From: GCA-002727735 sp036159515
Lineage (GTDB): Bacteria; Bacteroidota; Bacteroidia; Flavobacteriales_D; Parvicellaceae
Direction of reading: 5' to 3'
DNA length: 33,344 bases
Assembly (NCBI GenBank): GCA_036159515.1
Contig: JAYYEV010000024.1
Coordinates: forward strand, 1 to 33,344
The notes under the pieces were generated by a model. It was not told the origin of the DNA. It saw only the letters and a list, made by a program, of their open reading frames with translations, and did not search any database. A program made the position numbers and the translations under genes. Positions 1-9,101 of this stretch are shown piece by piece. The first letter of the stretch is position 1, and the number at the start of each line of letters is the position of its first letter.

Positions 1-2323
1 AAATAGTGTCAACATCCCCTTGTTAAAGCAAGCTGAAAAGGTCCTTAAGATTACTTATTTAGAAGCAAAACTCTTTAAAAGTAATATGATTGGAACTGAA
101 CATTTACTGCTTTCCATTTTAAAAGAAGATAATAATTTAGCATCATCAATACTTAAGGAGTTTAAAGTAGATTATGAATCCATTAAATACGAATTAGATG
201 TTATGCAAGAATCGGGTTATAAATCTGATTTGAATCCAACTGCTAAGAATCCAGAATCAGCTGATGAAGATGATGATGCTAAAGAAGAAGATTTTTCGTC
301 TAGCAGCACGTCAAAAAAGTCATCCGAATCTAAGTCAAAAACGCCTGTATTAGACAATTTCGGCAGAGATCTTACTAAATTAGCAGAGGACGACAAACTT
401 GATCCTATTGTAGGTAGGGAAAAAGAAATTGAACGTGTTTCTCAAATACTATCTAGAAGAAAAAAGAACAATCCCCTTCTCATCGGTGAACCAGGTGTGG
501 GTAAGTCTGCTATTGCAGAGGGATTAGCACTAAGGATAACTCAACGAAAAGTATCAAGAGTTTTATTTAACAAACGAATTGTTTCTTTAGACTTAGCTTC
601 TTTAGTTGCTGGCACAAAATATAGAGGACAATTTGAAGAAAGAATGAAAGCGGTGATGAATGAATTAGAAAAGTCACCTGATATTATATTGTTTATAGAT
701 GAAATTCATACCATTATTGGTGCTGGTGGTGCCTCTGGCTCTTTAGATGCATCAAATATGTTTAAACCAGCTTTAGCCCGTGGGGAAATACAGTGTATTG
801 GAGCTACTACTCTTGACGAATATAGACAATACATTGAAAAAGATGGTGCACTGGAAAGAAGGTTTCAAAAAGTGTTAGTTGAACCCACAAATGTGGATGA
901 AACCCTTCAAATTTTACACAACATAAAGGAAAAATATGAAGATCATCACAATGTATCTTACACGGATGATGCGATTAAATCCTGTGTAATGCTTACCGAA
1001 AGATACGTATCTGATCGTCATCTTCCTGACAAGGCTATTGACGCCCTGGACGAAGTGGGTTCTCGTGTTCACATTACCAATATTAATGTACCCGAATCCA
1101 TTATAAGTATTGAAAAACAAATTGAAGAAGTAAAAGACTTAAAAAATAAAGTTGTCCGAAGTCAACAATATGAGGAAGCAGCTAGGTTAAGAGATTCCGA
1201 AAGAAAGTTAAATGAAGAACTTGATTCAGCTAAAAAGAAATGGGAACAGGAAAGTAAAACTCACAGACAAGTTGTTAATGAAGATAATGTTGCTGAGGTG
1301 GTTGCCATGATGACAGGAATACCTGTGCAAAAGATAGCTGAAAAAGAGAGTGGACGTCTTATGCGAATGGCTGAATCTATGAACGGTACTGTCATAGGTC
1401 AAAATGAAGCCATTCAAAAAGTAGTTAAAGCCATACAACGTAATAGAGCTGGTTTAAAAGACCCTAACAAACCTGTTGGTTCATTTATATTTTTGGGTCC
1501 TACAGGTGTTGGTAAAACCCAACTTTGTAAAGTTTTGGCTAAATTTTTATTCGATAGTGAAGATGCACTTATCCGCATAGATATGAGTGAATACATGGAA
1601 AAATTTGCTATATCAAGGCTTATTGGAGCACCTCCTGGATATGTTGGATATGAAGAAGGCGGACAATTATCGGAGAAAGTTAGGAGAAAGCCCTATTCGA
1701 TTGTATTGTTAGACGAAATAGAAAAGGCGCATCCTGATGTTTTTAATTTGCTTCTTCAAGCATTAGATGATGGTAAAATGACAGATAGTCTTGGGAGGAA
1801 TATAGACTTCAAAAACACCATCATCATCATGACTTCTAACATTGGAGCAAGACAATTACAAGACTTTGGAACTGGTGTTGGTTTTGGAACAAAAGCCAGA
1901 ACGGAAAATGACCAAGAAAACACTAGAGGAGTAATTGAAAGTGCACTTAAAAAAGCTTTTGCACCAGAATTTTTAAATCGTATTGACGATGTAGTCATCT
2001 TTAATTCTCTTTCAAAAGATGACATTTTAAAAATAATTGATATTGAACTTGATAAATTATTTCACAGAATCAACGCTCTTGGATATCAAGTAAAGCTTAC
2101 AGAAAAAGCAAAAAATTACATTGCTGATAAAGGTTACGATGAAAAGTATGGTGCAAGACCACTAAGTAGAGCAATCCAAAAATACATTGAAGACCCTCTT
2201 GCAGAAGAAATTATTCAAAAAAACGTAAAAGAAGGAGATTTAATTAAAATAGATTTTGTAGCTAAGACAGAGGAAATAAAAGTAAGTGTTAATACTCCTA
2301 AAAAGACAAAACCTAAGGGTTAA
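1..2323 (+). CDS. clpC: ATP-dependent Clp protease ATPase subunit ClpC (5' truncated)
   Basis: AAA+ unfoldase that feeds substrates to ClpP. The reading frame is open from base 2 with no stop, and the TTG at 20 lies inside the family's N-terminal repeat domain, so the gene begins before the window and roughly 80 codons are missing. Counting from base 2: the second half of the Clp N domain, an acidic then serine-rich linker (about residues 75-120), D1 with Walker A GEPGVGKS (162-169) and Walker B D233-E234, a UVR-like coiled segment (about 377-410) typical of ClpC, and D2 with GPTGVGKT (499-506) and D571-E572, then the C-terminal domain. Its stop is 2 bases from the stop of the convergent rhomboid gene. 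The assignment to ClpC over ClpB rests on the UVR segment and the short middle region. Confidence 0.95.
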   Translation, partial: NSVNIPLLKQAEKVLKITYLEAKLFKSNMIGTEHLLLSILKEDNNLASSILKEFKVDYESIKYELDVMQESGYKSDLNPTAKNPESADEDDDAKEEDFSSSSTSKKSSESKSKTPVLDNFGRDLTKLAEDDKLDPIVGREKEIERVSQILSRRKKNNPLLIGEPGVGKSAIAEGLALRITQRKVSRVLFNKRIVSLDLASLVAGTKYRGQFEERMKAVMNELEKSPDIILFIDEIHTIIGAGGASGSLDASNMFKPALARGEIQCIGATTLDEYRQYIEKDGALERRFQKVLVEPTNVDETLQILHNIKEKYEDHHNVSYTDDAIKSCVMLTERYVSDRHLPDKAIDALDEVGSRVHITNINVPESIISIEKQIEEVKDLKNKVVRSQQYEEAARLRDSERKLNEELDSAKKKWEQESKTHRQVVNEDNVAEVVAMMTGIPVQKIAEKESGRLMRMAESMNGTVIGQNEAIQKVVKAIQRNRAGLKDPNKPVGSFIFLGPTGVGKTQLCKVLAKFLFDSEDALIRIDMSEYMEKFAISRLIGAPPGYVGYEEGGQLSEKVRRKPYSIVLLDEIEKAHPDVFNLLLQALDDGKMTDSLGRNIDFKNTIIIMTSNIGARQLQDFGTGVGFGTKARTENDQENTRGVIESALKKAFAPEFLNRIDDVVIFNSLSKDDILKIIDIELDKLFHRINALGYQVKLTEKAKNYIADKGYDEKYGARPLSRAIQKYIEDPLAEEIIQKNVKEGDLIKIDFVAKTEEIKVSVNTPKKTKPKG

Positions 2324-2325
2324 GA

Positions 2326-2985
2326 TTACAAGTCTTCTTGCTCATTCCACATGGCTTCAAAATCGGGGGGTTCTATGCCTAACTCCTCCTCTATTTCCCA
2401 TTGTGTCCTCTGTCTTTTAAAAGTAGATTCTTCCTTCCTACTAAAATAAGCCAATATAATTCCCGTCAATGCTCCAAATAAATGGCTTTCAAAACTGATG
2501 GTCCAATCGTAGGGAAAGATACCCCAAACCATACTACCGTATAAAAAAACTACAAATAATGCCACAGTAAGAAGTCTTTTATCCTTTCTGAAAACTCCAC
2601 TGAAAAAGATGAAAAATAATAAACTATAAATGACTCCACTTAGTCCTATGTGGTATGCATTTCTTGCTGAAATCCAAACAAATACACCTGTATAAAACCA
2701 GGACTGTAGTAAAACCCTCCATGCTATCGGTTTGTAAAAATAAAATAATGTCCATCCAAGAATTAAAAATGGGAAAGAGTTATTTATGATATGATTGATA
2801 TCTCTTAAAGAATGGATAAGTGGAGAAGTAATTATTCCAATCAGACCAAAAAATGAACGTGGTAAAATACCAAACTCCGTAAAATTCAATTGAAAAGTGA
2901 TCTGAATAATATGTACTGCCCATATGAATGCCAAAAAAAAGAGAATCCACAGCGAGTTTAGAAAGACTTGAAAGAACTCTCTCAT
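2326..2985 (-). CDS. Rhomboid family intramembrane serine protease
   Basis: Multi-spanning membrane protein of 219 residues with an intact rhomboid catalytic layout: HxxxN (H65 and N69), the nucleophile loop GLSG with S116, and the partner histidine H168 in SHLFG. About six hydrophobic segments precede a charged C-terminal tail rich in glutamate and tryptophan (about 183-219). Rhomboids cleave transmembrane helices of other proteins inside the membrane; the substrate cannot be read from the sequence. It is the last gene after htpG and the J-domain gene on the minus strand. Its ATG shares one base with the stop codon of the gene before it, so translation is probably coupled. Confidence 0.9.
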   Translation of the reverse strand: MREFFQVFLNSLWILFFLAFIWAVHIIQITFQLNFTEFGILPRSFFGLIGIITSPLIHSLRDINHIINNSFPFLILGWTLFYFYKPIAWRVLLQSWFYTGVFVWISARNAYHIGLSGVIYSLLFFIFFSGVFRKDKRLLTVALFVVFLYGSMVWGIFPYDWTISFESHLFGALTGIILAYFSRKEESTFKRQRTQWEIEEELGIEPPDFEAMWNEQEDL

Positions 2986-3764
2986 TATTTTAGACCTCGC
3001 TCCTTTTTAATTTGCTCGTAGGCTTCTTGAATTTTTTGGAACTTTTCCTTAGCTGCTTTTAATTGTTCTTCACCTGACTGATTGAATTTATCAGGGTGAT
3101 GTTTTACTGCCATTTTTCGATATGCTTTTTTTAGCTCTTCATCACTTACAGACTGATCAATCCCCAATACTTTATAAGCGTTAGAAACATCTTTATAAAA
3201 CATAGATTTTATTTGTTCATATTCTGCTTTGGTAATTCTAAAATAGTTGGCTATCGTACTTATTATACTTTCTTCTTGCTCAGAAACATGTCCATCCGCT
3301 TTTGCAATACCAAATAAATATTGAATTAACAGTGTTCTCTGCCGAAGTGGCATACTCTGGTTGATCGTATTACAAACTTCATTCAATGCAAAATTTTTCT
3401 GAAGTATATTTTTGAAATCTCGGATGTACTTTGTAGCTAAGTTTGGAGAAAACTGCTGTCTAAAAAAGGATTTCACATAATCTAGTTCTGACTTCAACAC
3501 TTTTCCATCAGCCTTCATTACCGCACCAGATAATATTAAAAGTGCAGTAGCAAAATCATTTTGTGTTATCCTGGTGGTATAATAATCTTCCGTGTATTGA
3601 TAACTTCTAAAGCGATCTCTAAATTGATCATAATTTCCAGATGCTCTTCCATTTACGCGATCAAAAGAAGAACCGATAAAGTAACCAATGATAGAACCAA
3701 AAATGCTTCTTGTAAAAAAGAACCCGAGTATAGCTCCAATTATACCACCTAACCCAAAGGACAT
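2985..3764 (-). CDS. TerB/DjlA-like membrane-anchored J-domain co-chaperone
   Basis: Protein of 259 residues in three parts: a glycine-rich hydrophobic N-terminus (about 1-33) likely to insert in the membrane, a helical TerB/DjlA-type domain (about 70-185) with two KADG acidic motifs (84-87 and 155-158), and a C-terminal J domain (about 195-259) carrying the HPD tripeptide at 223-225 needed to stimulate DnaK. This matches the DjlA layout. It starts one base after the htpG stop codon and overlaps the rhomboid start, forming a chaperone operon. Function as a DnaK partner is inferred from the HPD motif; no DnaK gene is in the window. Confidence 0.88.
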   Translation of the reverse strand: MSFGLGGIIGAILGFFFTRSIFGSIIGYFIGSSFDRVNGRASGNYDQFRDRFRSYQYTEDYYTTRITQNDFATALLILSGAVMKADGKVLKSELDYVKSFFRQQFSPNLATKYIRDFKNILQKNFALNEVCNTINQSMPLRQRTLLIQYLFGIAKADGHVSEQEESIISTIANYFRITKAEYEQIKSMFYKDVSNAYKVLGIDQSVSDEELKKAYRKMAVKHHPDKFNQSGEEQLKAAKEKFQKIQEAYEQIKKERGLK

Positions 3765-3765
3765 A

Positions 3766-5649
3766 TTATATTAATTCGAAACTTCTCTCCACAAAGTCTG
3801 TTAAATCTTCACCTTTCAGTAAACCATGTGATAAAAGCGCTAAATCTACCGCTTGTTTAGCTAATTTTTCTTGCTTTTTCCCTTTTGAATCTACAATTTT
3901 TGATGTTAAGACATGGTTTGTATTTATAACCAAATTATACATTTCAGGCATAGCTCCCATCATGTGCATACCGCCCCCACCTACTGCTTGCTGCTCTTTC
4001 ATTCTCCTCATAAACTCACTCTGTGTAATTAAAACTGGTTTTTCAACTTCACTCAAACTTTCTACTTGGATTTGAAATTTTTCTTTATCCACTACTTTTT
4101 CAAATAGCGGGGTTAGGGATTCTTCCTGATCTTTATCTAATTTAGAAGGAATATCCTCATCTTTAGCAATAATTTTATCTAAGGTATCTGCATCAACCCT
4201 TGCAAATGAAACACCTAAATCTTGTTCCATTTTGGAGATGTAATGAGACGATAACGGGCCATCTAAAACCAAAACATCATATCCTTTATCATTTGCTGTT
4301 TTTATCAGCGAATGATGCTCTTCTTTGTCATGAGTATAAAGGAAAATAATTTTATCATTTTTATCGGTCTGAGCTGCTTTGACTTTTTCTTTATATTCTT
4401 CTAAAGTTGAATACTCCTCTTTAGTATTCTTAAATAAAGAGAAAGCCTTTGCTTTTTCATTAAACTTCTCATCAGTTAGCACACCGTACTGTATAAATAC
4501 ATTTATATCATCCCACTTACTTTCAAAATCAGATCTATCTTTCTTAAACATACCATTAAGTTTATCCGCTACTTTTTTAGTAATGTGATTCGATATTTTC
4601 TTCACATTGCCATCACTTTGTAAGTAAGATCGAGAAACATTTAGTGGGATATCAGGCGAATCGATAACACCGTGTAGTAAGGTTAAAAATTCAGGAACGA
4701 TATTTTCTACAGAATCTGTAATAAATACTTGATTACTGTAAAGCTGAATTTTATTTTTCTGTAAATCTATTTGATTCTTCAACCTAGGGAAATACAGTAT
4801 ACCAGTTAAATTAAATGGATAATCCACATTTAAATGGATATTGAAAAGTGGTTCTTCAGTAAATGGATATAGTTCATTATAAAATGATTTATAATCTTCA
4901 TCTTTTAATTCTGCAGGTTTTTTTATCCACGCAGGAGAAGTATTATTGATAATGTTGGGAACATCAATTGAAACTTTTTCTACATTTCCATCTTTATCTT
5001 TCTTTCCTTTAGGATCTTCTATCCATTCCTTTTTAGTTCCAAATTCAATATCAACAGGAAGAAACTTGCAATACTTATTCAGAATTTCTGTTAACCTATT
5101 TTCTTCTAGAAATTCTTTAGAGTCTTTATCTATAAAAAGGATAATATCGGTTCCTATTTCATCTTTTTTAATTTCTTTTAACTCATAAGTTGGATCTCCA
5201 TTTGATTCCCATTGCACTGGGGTTGATCCCTCTTTATGAGAAAGAGTTTGAATTTGGACTTTCTTTGACACCATAAATGAAGAGTAAAACCCTAAACCAA
5301 AATGACCTATTATTGAATTTGGATCTTTATCCTTATACTTTTCTAAGAATTCTTCAGCACCAGAAAAAGCAACTTCATTTATATATTTATTTACTTCATC
5401 TGCTGTCATTCCTATACCATTATCTCTAATGGTAATGGTTTTTTTCTTAGCATCTAAGATAACTTTTACCTTAAGGTCTTTTACCTCATGTTTTACTTCG
5501 CCAGCAGAAGCCAAGGTCATTAATTTTTGAGATGCATCTACTGCATTAGAAACCAATTCTCTAAGGAATATTTCTGTATCAGAATAAAGAAATTTCTTAA
5601 TAATTGGGAAAATATTTTCGCTTTGTACGTTTATTGTTCCTTTTTCCAT
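3766..5649 (-). CDS. htpG: Molecular chaperone HtpG (Hsp90)
   Basis: Full-length bacterial Hsp90 of 627 residues, the usual size. The N-terminal GHKL ATPase shows the adenine- and magnesium-contacting segment RELVSNAVDA, the DNGIGMT motif and GHFGLGFYSS. The middle domain contains the conserved arginine segment NVSRSYLQ, and a C-terminal dimerisation domain follows. The start ATG ends at 5649 and begins directly with the ordered N-terminus. It leads a minus-strand operon with the J-domain and rhomboid genes. I saw no CIRCE element or clear TAnnTTTG box upstream, so I cannot say how it is regulated. Confidence 0.97.
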   Translation of the reverse strand: MEKGTINVQSENIFPIIKKFLYSDTEIFLRELVSNAVDASQKLMTLASAGEVKHEVKDLKVKVILDAKKKTITIRDNGIGMTADEVNKYINEVAFSGAEEFLEKYKDKDPNSIIGHFGLGFYSSFMVSKKVQIQTLSHKEGSTPVQWESNGDPTYELKEIKKDEIGTDIILFIDKDSKEFLEENRLTEILNKYCKFLPVDIEFGTKKEWIEDPKGKKDKDGNVEKVSIDVPNIINNTSPAWIKKPAELKDEDYKSFYNELYPFTEEPLFNIHLNVDYPFNLTGILYFPRLKNQIDLQKNKIQLYSNQVFITDSVENIVPEFLTLLHGVIDSPDIPLNVSRSYLQSDGNVKKISNHITKKVADKLNGMFKKDRSDFESKWDDINVFIQYGVLTDEKFNEKAKAFSLFKNTKEEYSTLEEYKEKVKAAQTDKNDKIIFLYTHDKEEHHSLIKTANDKGYDVLVLDGPLSSHYISKMEQDLGVSFARVDADTLDKIIAKDEDIPSKLDKDQEESLTPLFEKVVDKEKFQIQVESLSEVEKPVLITQSEFMRRMKEQQAVGGGGMHMMGAMPEMYNLVINTNHVLTSKIVDSKGKKQEKLAKQAVDLALLSHGLLKGEDLTDFVERSFELI

Positions 5650-5836
5650 TTTAGATAAATTTTTAAAATACTCTTCAAAGCATGTGCCAATGCAATAACG
5701 AGTGACATAATGTCCTACATGTTGATCTTATGCAGGTTCTTAAGAAATAATGTCATCATTAATCAAATAACTGATGTGAATAACTAGTCTCCTTTAAATT
5801 TAAAAAACATAAGTCGTATCTTATTTTTGAAATTAT
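5650..5836. other. Divergent intergenic region between htpG and ftsB-like gene
   Basis: 187 bases separating two divergent genes. It contains a perfect 11-base palindrome GACATAATGTC (5704-5714), a second copy of ATAATGTC at 5747-5754, and the ftsB-side TATTTTTG box at 5822-5829. No tRNA-like fold or credible ORF is visible. The two ATAATGTC copies could be regulator half-sites, but in AT-rich DNA this may be chance. Confidence 0.4.
5822..5829 (+). promoter_or_regulatory. Candidate -7 box before ftsB-like gene
   Basis: TATTTTTG matches the Bacteroidetes -7 consensus TAnnTTTG. It ends 7 bases before the ATG at 5837, so transcription would begin almost at the start codon. The -33 TTTG element is not convincing at the expected 19-21 base spacing. 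Confidence 0.45.
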
Positions 5837-6121
5837 ATGACAGTAGTTAGATTTTTAAATAATAAATATTTTTACACCACAGTTATCTTGTTTTTGATAC
5901 TACTGATCTTTGAAGACACTACCCTGTTTAGGTTGTATGAAATGAAGAAAGAACTTAATGAGATTTCTGTTCAGAACGAATTGAAATCAATTGAAATCGA
6001 ACAAGTAAAAGAAAAGACACTTCAACTTACAACAAACAAAGAGGCATTAGAAAAATTTGCAAGAGAACATTATCTTATGAAAAAAAAAGATGAAGTCATT
6101 TATGTTTTTGACGATCTTTAA
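5837..6121 (+). CDS. FtsB/DivIC-like septum formation initiator
   Basis: Small bitopic protein of 94 residues: short cytoplasmic N-terminus, one transmembrane helix (about 13-25), then a coiled coil (about 33-70) ending in the family-typical segment EKFAREHYLMKKKDEV. FtsB/DivIC proteins form a complex with FtsL and FtsQ/DivIB at the division septum. Length and topology fit. Its last 26 bases overlap the end of the convergent ruvX gene. A TATTTTTG box sits 7 bases upstream of the ATG. FtsB and DivIC cannot be told apart from this sequence. Confidence 0.85.
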   Translation: MTVVRFLNNKYFYTTVILFLILLIFEDTTLFRLYEMKKELNEISVQNELKSIEIEQVKEKTLQLTTNKEALEKFAREHYLMKKKDEVIYVFDDL

Positions 6122-6533
6122 TTTCTTCAGAACGGATGTAATCTTGTAATATAACAGTAGCGGCTATAACATCCACATTTTCTTTTTTTCTTCTGTCAGA
6201 CTTTTTATAATTACCCTCAATCATTGATTTTTTAGCGATTAATGAAGTAAATCTTTCATCGTACATAACCACATTAATTTCCGGGTATTTAGTTGTTAGC
6301 TTAAGTTTAAAAGCATTTACTAAACTAGTTGCATTAGTACTATTGTGATTCATTTTCAATGGAAGCCCAATAAGAATGGTTATTACCTTATTTGTTTTGA
6401 TGAATTCTTCCAAGTAAGACTCTAAATCTTTTGTGGGAACTGTTTTGTATGGATGTGCAATTAGCATAGGATAAATAGCAAAAGCTAATCCTGTTCTTTT
6501 TAGTCCATAATCAATAGCCAGAATATGATTCAT
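6096..6533 (-). CDS. ruvX: RuvX/YqgF family Holliday junction resolvase-like nuclease
   Basis: RNase H-fold protein of 145 residues with the DYGLKRTGLA motif carrying the first catalytic aspartate (D7), the strand ILIGLPLKMN, and the second acidic motif YDERFTS. The family is linked to Holliday junction resolution and 5' maturation of pre-16S rRNA. A TTG one codon upstream (6536) would add a residue, but the ATG at 6533 is preferred because a TATATTTG box lies at 6538-6545. The 3' end overlaps the convergent ftsB-like gene by 26 bases. Confidence 0.9.
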   Translation of the reverse strand: MNHILAIDYGLKRTGLAFAIYPMLIAHPYKTVPTKDLESYLEEFIKTNKVITILIGLPLKMNHNSTNATSLVNAFKLKLTTKYPEINVVMYDERFTSLIAKKSMIEGNYKKSDRRKKENVDVIAATVILQDYIRSEEIKDRQKHK

Positions 6534-6537
6534 CAAT

Positions 6538-6545
6538 CAAATATA
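6538..6545 (-). promoter_or_regulatory. Candidate -7 box for ruvX
   Basis: On the minus strand this reads TATATTTG, an exact TAnnTTTG match, only 4 bases before the ATG of ruvX. It implies a near-leaderless transcript. No clear -33 element is visible. Confidence 0.4.
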
Positions 6546-6589
6546 GTATCAGAACAGCTTTAATGATAATTATTTACAATATTTGTAGT

Positions 6590-7402
6590 ATGGATATTAA
6601 ATCAGTAATAGAACTCGCTTGGAACGACAGAAATCTACTAAAAGAAAAAACTACTATTGATGCTATTGATCATGTCATTGAAAAATTAGACAAGGGAGAA
6701 CTTAGAACAGCTGAAATCCAAAATGATAATTGGATAATTAACGAATGGGTGAAAAAAGCTGTTGTACTTTATTTTCCTACAAGAAAAATGGAAACCATTG
6801 AACTAGGCCCTTTTGAATTTCATGATAAAATGAAGTTAAAAACAAATTATAGTGATCTTGGCGTAAGAGTAGTTCCTCATGCTGTAGCTAGATATGGGTC
6901 CTATATTTCTTCAGACGTCATTTTGATGCCTTCCTACGTAAATATTGGAGCATATGTGGATAGTGGCACTATGGTGGATACTTGGGCCACAGTTGGTTCT
7001 TGTGCACAAATTGGAAAAAATGTACATTTAAGTGGAGGTGTTGGAATTGGTGGTGTTTTGGAACCATTACAAGCCTCACCAGTCATTGTTGAAGATGGTT
7101 CATTTATAGGTTCAAGATGTATTTTAGTTGAAGGCGCTAGAATTGGAAAAGAAGCTGTTTTAGGAGCAAATGTGGTTATTACAAAGTCCACAAAAATCAT
7201 TGATGTTACTGGAAAAGAACCTGTTGAGTACAGAGGTTTTGTTCCTGAAAGAAAAGTAGTTATTCCCGGGAGCTATGAAAAAGAATTTCCAGCCGGTAAA
7301 TATCAAGTACCGTGTGCCCTAATAATTGGTGAAAGAAAGGAAAGCACAAATCTAAAAACTTCTTTAAATGAAGCACTTAGAGAATATGATATTTCAACTT
7401 GA
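6590..7402 (+). CDS. dapD: 2,3,4,5-tetrahydropyridine-2,6-dicarboxylate N-succinyltransferase
   Basis: DapD transfers a succinyl group from succinyl-CoA to tetrahydrodipicolinate in lysine and meso-diaminopimelate synthesis. The protein is 270 residues from the ATG at 6590, matching the usual length. An ATG at 6563 would add nine hydrophobic residues absent from the family, and the second ATG begins MDIKSVIELAWNDR, a normal N-terminus. The centre shows left-handed beta-helix hexapeptide repeats (GAYVDSGTMVDTWATVG, GKNVHLSGGVGIGGVLEP), then VEGARIGKEAVLGANVVITKS. It opens a plus-strand run of five closely packed genes. Confidence 0.95.
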   Translation: MDIKSVIELAWNDRNLLKEKTTIDAIDHVIEKLDKGELRTAEIQNDNWIINEWVKKAVVLYFPTRKMETIELGPFEFHDKMKLKTNYSDLGVRVVPHAVARYGSYISSDVILMPSYVNIGAYVDSGTMVDTWATVGSCAQIGKNVHLSGGVGIGGVLEPLQASPVIVEDGSFIGSRCILVEGARIGKEAVLGANVVITKSTKIIDVTGKEPVEYRGFVPERKVVIPGSYEKEFPAGKYQVPCALIIGERKESTNLKTSLNEALREYDIST

Positions 7403-7414
7403 AAATCTACTTAA

Positions 7415-8542
7415 ATGAGAATAGGATTTGATGCAAAAAGAGCTTATCAAAACTTTACAGGTTTAGGGAATTATAGTAGAGACTTAATTGAAAATTTAAT
7501 TGAGTTCTACCCCAGCAATGAATACAGACTGTTTGCTCCTAAAGAAAATAAAAATCCAAGATTAAATTTTCTATCATCGCACGAAAGTGTTTCCACTATT
7601 TTCCCAGAAACTCCTTTAAATAAAACGTTCAAAGGTTATTGGAGAAGTATTAATATGGAAAAATCTATCATTAAAAATGAAATTGACGTGTATCATGGGT
7701 TAAGCAATGAAATTCCTAGAATTAAATCTCACAACATACCATATGTAGTTACTATTCATGATTTAATTTTTAAAAGATACCCTAGAAACTACAGAAATAT
7801 TGATCGAAAAATATACAATGCAAAGTTTAAATATGCTGTAAAACATGCAGACTTGACTATCGCTATAAGTGAACAAACTAAAAATGACATTGTAAATTAC
7901 TATGACAGTGATCCAGAAAAAATAAAAGTAATCTATCAAACATGTCATAAAAATTTCAGAAAAGAATACTCTACTGAGCTACTACACCATATCAAAAAAA
8001 AATTTAATCTCCCTGATCAGTTTATTTTAAATGTAGGGACCATTGAAACTAGGAAAAATTTGATTTCAATCATCAACGCCATGACTTTGATGAAAATAAA
8101 GGCTCCCCTTGTTGTTGTAGGAAAAAAAACAAAATATATGAACTTTATAAATGTTCAACTCAAAAAATTAAAGTTTGATCCTTCGCAAATTGTATTTCTA
8201 CATGATGTCTCGGTTGAAGATTTACCAGGAATTTATCAGTTATCGTCACTTTTTGTTTATCCTTCAATTTTTGAAGGGTTTGGTATTCCAATTCTAGAAG
8301 CATTATGCTGTGGAATCCCTGTTATCACCACAAAAGGAGGATGTTTTAGCGAAGCTGGAGGAAAATTTAGCTCATATGTTGATCCGCTGAATATGGAAGA
8401 ATTAGCTTATAAAATGGATGAATGTCTAACATACAGTAAAAAAAGAGAGAAAATGATCATAAAAGGATTATTGCATGCTAAAAGATTTGAGCCTGAAACT
8501 CTTTCAAAAGAATTAATGCAAGCCTATCATGGATTACTATAG
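7415..8542 (+). CDS. GT4-type (GT-B fold) glycosyltransferase
   Basis: Protein of 375 residues. The N-terminal acceptor domain starts with a glycine loop (TGLGNYSRDL, about 15-24). The C-terminal donor domain has LNVGTIETRKN and the E-x7-E signature region SIFEGFGIPILEALCCGIP followed by an SEAGG motif. These mark a retaining GT-B enzyme of family 4, which uses activated sugars to build polysaccharide or glycolipid. Acceptor and donor cannot be read from sequence. It begins 12 bases after dapD and overlaps the next gene by 14 bases. Confidence 0.88.
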   Translation: MRIGFDAKRAYQNFTGLGNYSRDLIENLIEFYPSNEYRLFAPKENKNPRLNFLSSHESVSTIFPETPLNKTFKGYWRSINMEKSIIKNEIDVYHGLSNEIPRIKSHNIPYVVTIHDLIFKRYPRNYRNIDRKIYNAKFKYAVKHADLTIAISEQTKNDIVNYYDSDPEKIKVIYQTCHKNFRKEYSTELLHHIKKKFNLPDQFILNVGTIETRKNLISIINAMTLMKIKAPLVVVGKKTKYMNFINVQLKKLKFDPSQIVFLHDVSVEDLPGIYQLSSLFVYPSIFEGFGIPILEALCCGIPVITTKGGCFSEAGGKFSSYVDPLNMEELAYKMDECLTYSKKREKMIIKGLLHAKRFEPETLSKELMQAYHGLL

Positions 8543-9101
8543 TGACATCAATCCAGAGATCATTGAAGACGTAAGAGAAAAGATAATTAATGGTGCAATT
8601 ATCATTTATCCAACCGAAACTATTTGGGCTTTGGGTTGTAATGCATTGAACTCTAAAAGTGTTTCCAATATTTTCCAGATAAAAAAGAGAGACCAAAACA
8701 AGCCTCTTATCTGTTTACTGAGTCATTATGATCATCTAAAACATTATGTAGATTTACCCACTCAAAATGTGAAAGAAAAATTAAATTTAAACACCCACCC
8801 TACCGTAATCTATCAGAACTGTACAAATAAACTAAATCATGTGTCTAACAACGAAAATGAAATAGCAATAAGAATAACGCCATTACAGAAACTCAAATTA
8901 CTAATTGATGCTATTGAATCTCCAATTATATCTACTTCAGCCAATGTAAGTGGTGAACCCTTTCCAAGGAAATTTGAAGACATTGATAAAAGAATAATTG
9001 ATTCCGTTGACATTATTTTTAATTTTGATACAGAATCTTCTGGAAATCCATCTAAAATAATAAGAATTGATGAGTTTGGAGCACTTCAATACATCAGATA
9101 A
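8529..9101 (+). CDS. TsaC/Sua5/YrdC-type L-threonylcarbamoyladenylate synthase
   Basis: Protein of 190 residues made of a single YrdC domain, without the C-terminal Sua5 domain. Diagnostic parts are YPTETIWALGC, the basic stretch KKRDQNKPL and the STSANVSGEPFP motif. TsaC makes threonylcarbamoyl-AMP for the t6A37 modification of ANN-decoding tRNAs. The ATG lies 14 bases inside the glycosyltransferase gene, and the 3' end overlaps the next gene by about 32 bases. Of the two YrdC proteins in this window (the other at 23676-24287) this one looks more like the essential TsaC. Confidence 0.88.
   Translation: MDYYSDINPEIIEDVREKIINGAIIIYPTETIWALGCNALNSKSVSNIFQIKKRDQNKPLICLLSHYDHLKHYVDLPTQNVKEKLNLNTHPTVIYQNCTNKLNHVSNNENEIAIRITPLQKLKLLIDAIESPIISTSANVSGEPFPRKFEDIDKRIIDSVDIIFNFDTESSGNPSKIIRIDEFGALQYIR

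Noticed and set aside
6563..6589. Nine-residue N-terminal extension of DapD from the upstream ATG
   Set aside because: The residues are not family-like, and an AATATTTG near-match to the -7 box lies within them, suggesting untranslated or promoter DNA.
6934..7200. Antisense open frame within dapD, and similar frames opposite clpC, htpG, fabG, purE and the transaldolase
   Set aside because: All are low-complexity shadows of conserved genes with no independent start context or recognisable domain.
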